Source of the DNA: PVC group bacterium
GTDB lineage: Bacteria > Verrucomicrobiota > Kiritimatiellia > UBA8416 > PXDI01
DNA length: 15,129 nt
Assembly: GCA_003565095.1 (NCBI GenBank)
Contig: PXDI01000315.1
Coordinates: 1-15,129, forward strand
Direction of reading: 5' to 3'
Shown here piece by piece: positions 14,867 to 15,129 of the stretch; position 1 is the first letter of the stretch; each line of letters starts with the position of its first letter. The position numbers were made by a program, and so were the translations under genes. The notes below the pieces were generated by a model. It saw nothing but the letters and a program-made list of their open reading frames with translations. It was not told the DNA's origin and did no database searches.

Positions 14867-15129
14867 CCGGCATCACCTGCCTCTCGGTTGCCTCGTCTTC
14901 CGGCATCAGTTGTCCCAGCGCCAGTTTGTATTCCATCGGAATTACCTTAATAAAATGTCCCAAACAATTTTCCCAGTTTTCGAGAATGGCGCGTGCGCGC
15001 GCACTCCCGGTATATTGCAGATGTTTTTCCAGCATGCCGCGCACTTCGGCTATGTCGGCGGCCGCGGTCAGCATCTCAAGATCGATCATTTCCAGGTTGC
15101 AGCAATCGTCGAACAGGCCGGTCTCGTCG
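14859..15129 (-). CDS. gltB: Glutamate synthase large (alpha) subunit, C-terminal end only
   Basis: Only the last 89 residues are visible; the rest lies beyond the right edge. The frame is open to base 15128, so the ATG at 15089 is internal. DETGLFDDCCNLEMIDLE and the following LEKHLQYTGSARARAILENW and FIKVIPMEYKLAL match the end of the GltB GXGXG-type C-terminal domain (I recall the family as EMVDLE ... HYxYTGSxxAxxIL ... FVKVxPxEYK). The gltD gene immediately downstream supports the call. GltB carries the class II glutaminase and the FMN site in the part not seen here. Its stop codon TAA overlaps the gltD start region by eight bases. Confidence 0.92.
   Translation of the reverse strand, partial: DETGLFDDCCNLEMIDLEMLTAAADIAEVRGMLEKHLQYTGSARARAILENWENCLGHFIKVIPMEYKLALGQLMPEDEATERQVMPDE

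Noticed and set aside
1..15129. CRISPR array, tRNA, rRNA, prophage or insertion sequence
   Set aside because: There are no regularly spaced direct repeats, no tRNA-like cloverleaf that I can find in the intergenic regions, and no transposase or integrase frame. The repeats seen are short and inverted, without a coding part.

Overview
This window looks like chromosomal sequence from a Gram-negative, moderately GC-rich bacterium. The first gene ends in an outer-membrane beta-barrel, so the cell should have an outer membrane. The PurF is the iron-sulfur, propeptide type, and carB precedes carA, which argues against an enterobacterium. A member of the Planctomycetes-Verrucomicrobia-Lentisphaerae-Kiritimatiellae assemblage would fit, but this is a weak inference and nothing here fixes the taxon. 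I see no tRNA, rRNA, CRISPR array, phage gene or transposase.

Left part (1-5098, plus strand): three genes of envelope or exopolysaccharide type. The first, cut by the left edge, encodes a TPR-like segment, a PgaB-type polysaccharide deacetylase domain and a C-terminal beta-barrel in one chain. It resembles a PgaA-PgaB fusion for export and deacetylation of a poly-N-acetylglucosamine-like polymer. Three bases later starts a 246-residue protein of unknown function with a CxxC-x8-C motif. After a 282-bp structured intergenic region comes a multi-pass membrane protein that looks like a GT-C glycosyltransferase, preceded by a good sigma-70-like promoter.

Right part (5166-15129, minus strand): a head-to-tail series of glutamine-using enzymes. 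In transcription order it reads gltB (3' end only), gltD, purF, pyrG, carB, carA. These make glutamate (GltBD), commit PRPP to purines (PurF), make CTP (PyrG) and make carbamoyl phosphate for pyrimidines and arginine (CarAB). The shared theme is use of the glutamine amide, not one linear pathway. gltB, gltD and purF overlap by a few bases and are surely one transcript. pyrG, carB and carA are set apart by spacers of 196, 366 and 233 bp.

The most unusual non-coding content lies in those spacers. The pyrG-carB and carB-carA gaps each hold a 180-190 bp element with the same plan: two terminal hairpins in inverted orientation (loop ACAAG or its complement) and an inner inverted pair GAGCCC/GGGCTC. 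They resemble BIME- or MITE-like interspersed repeats. A degenerate relative may lie at 3174-3330. The purF-pyrG spacer holds a different nested hairpin.
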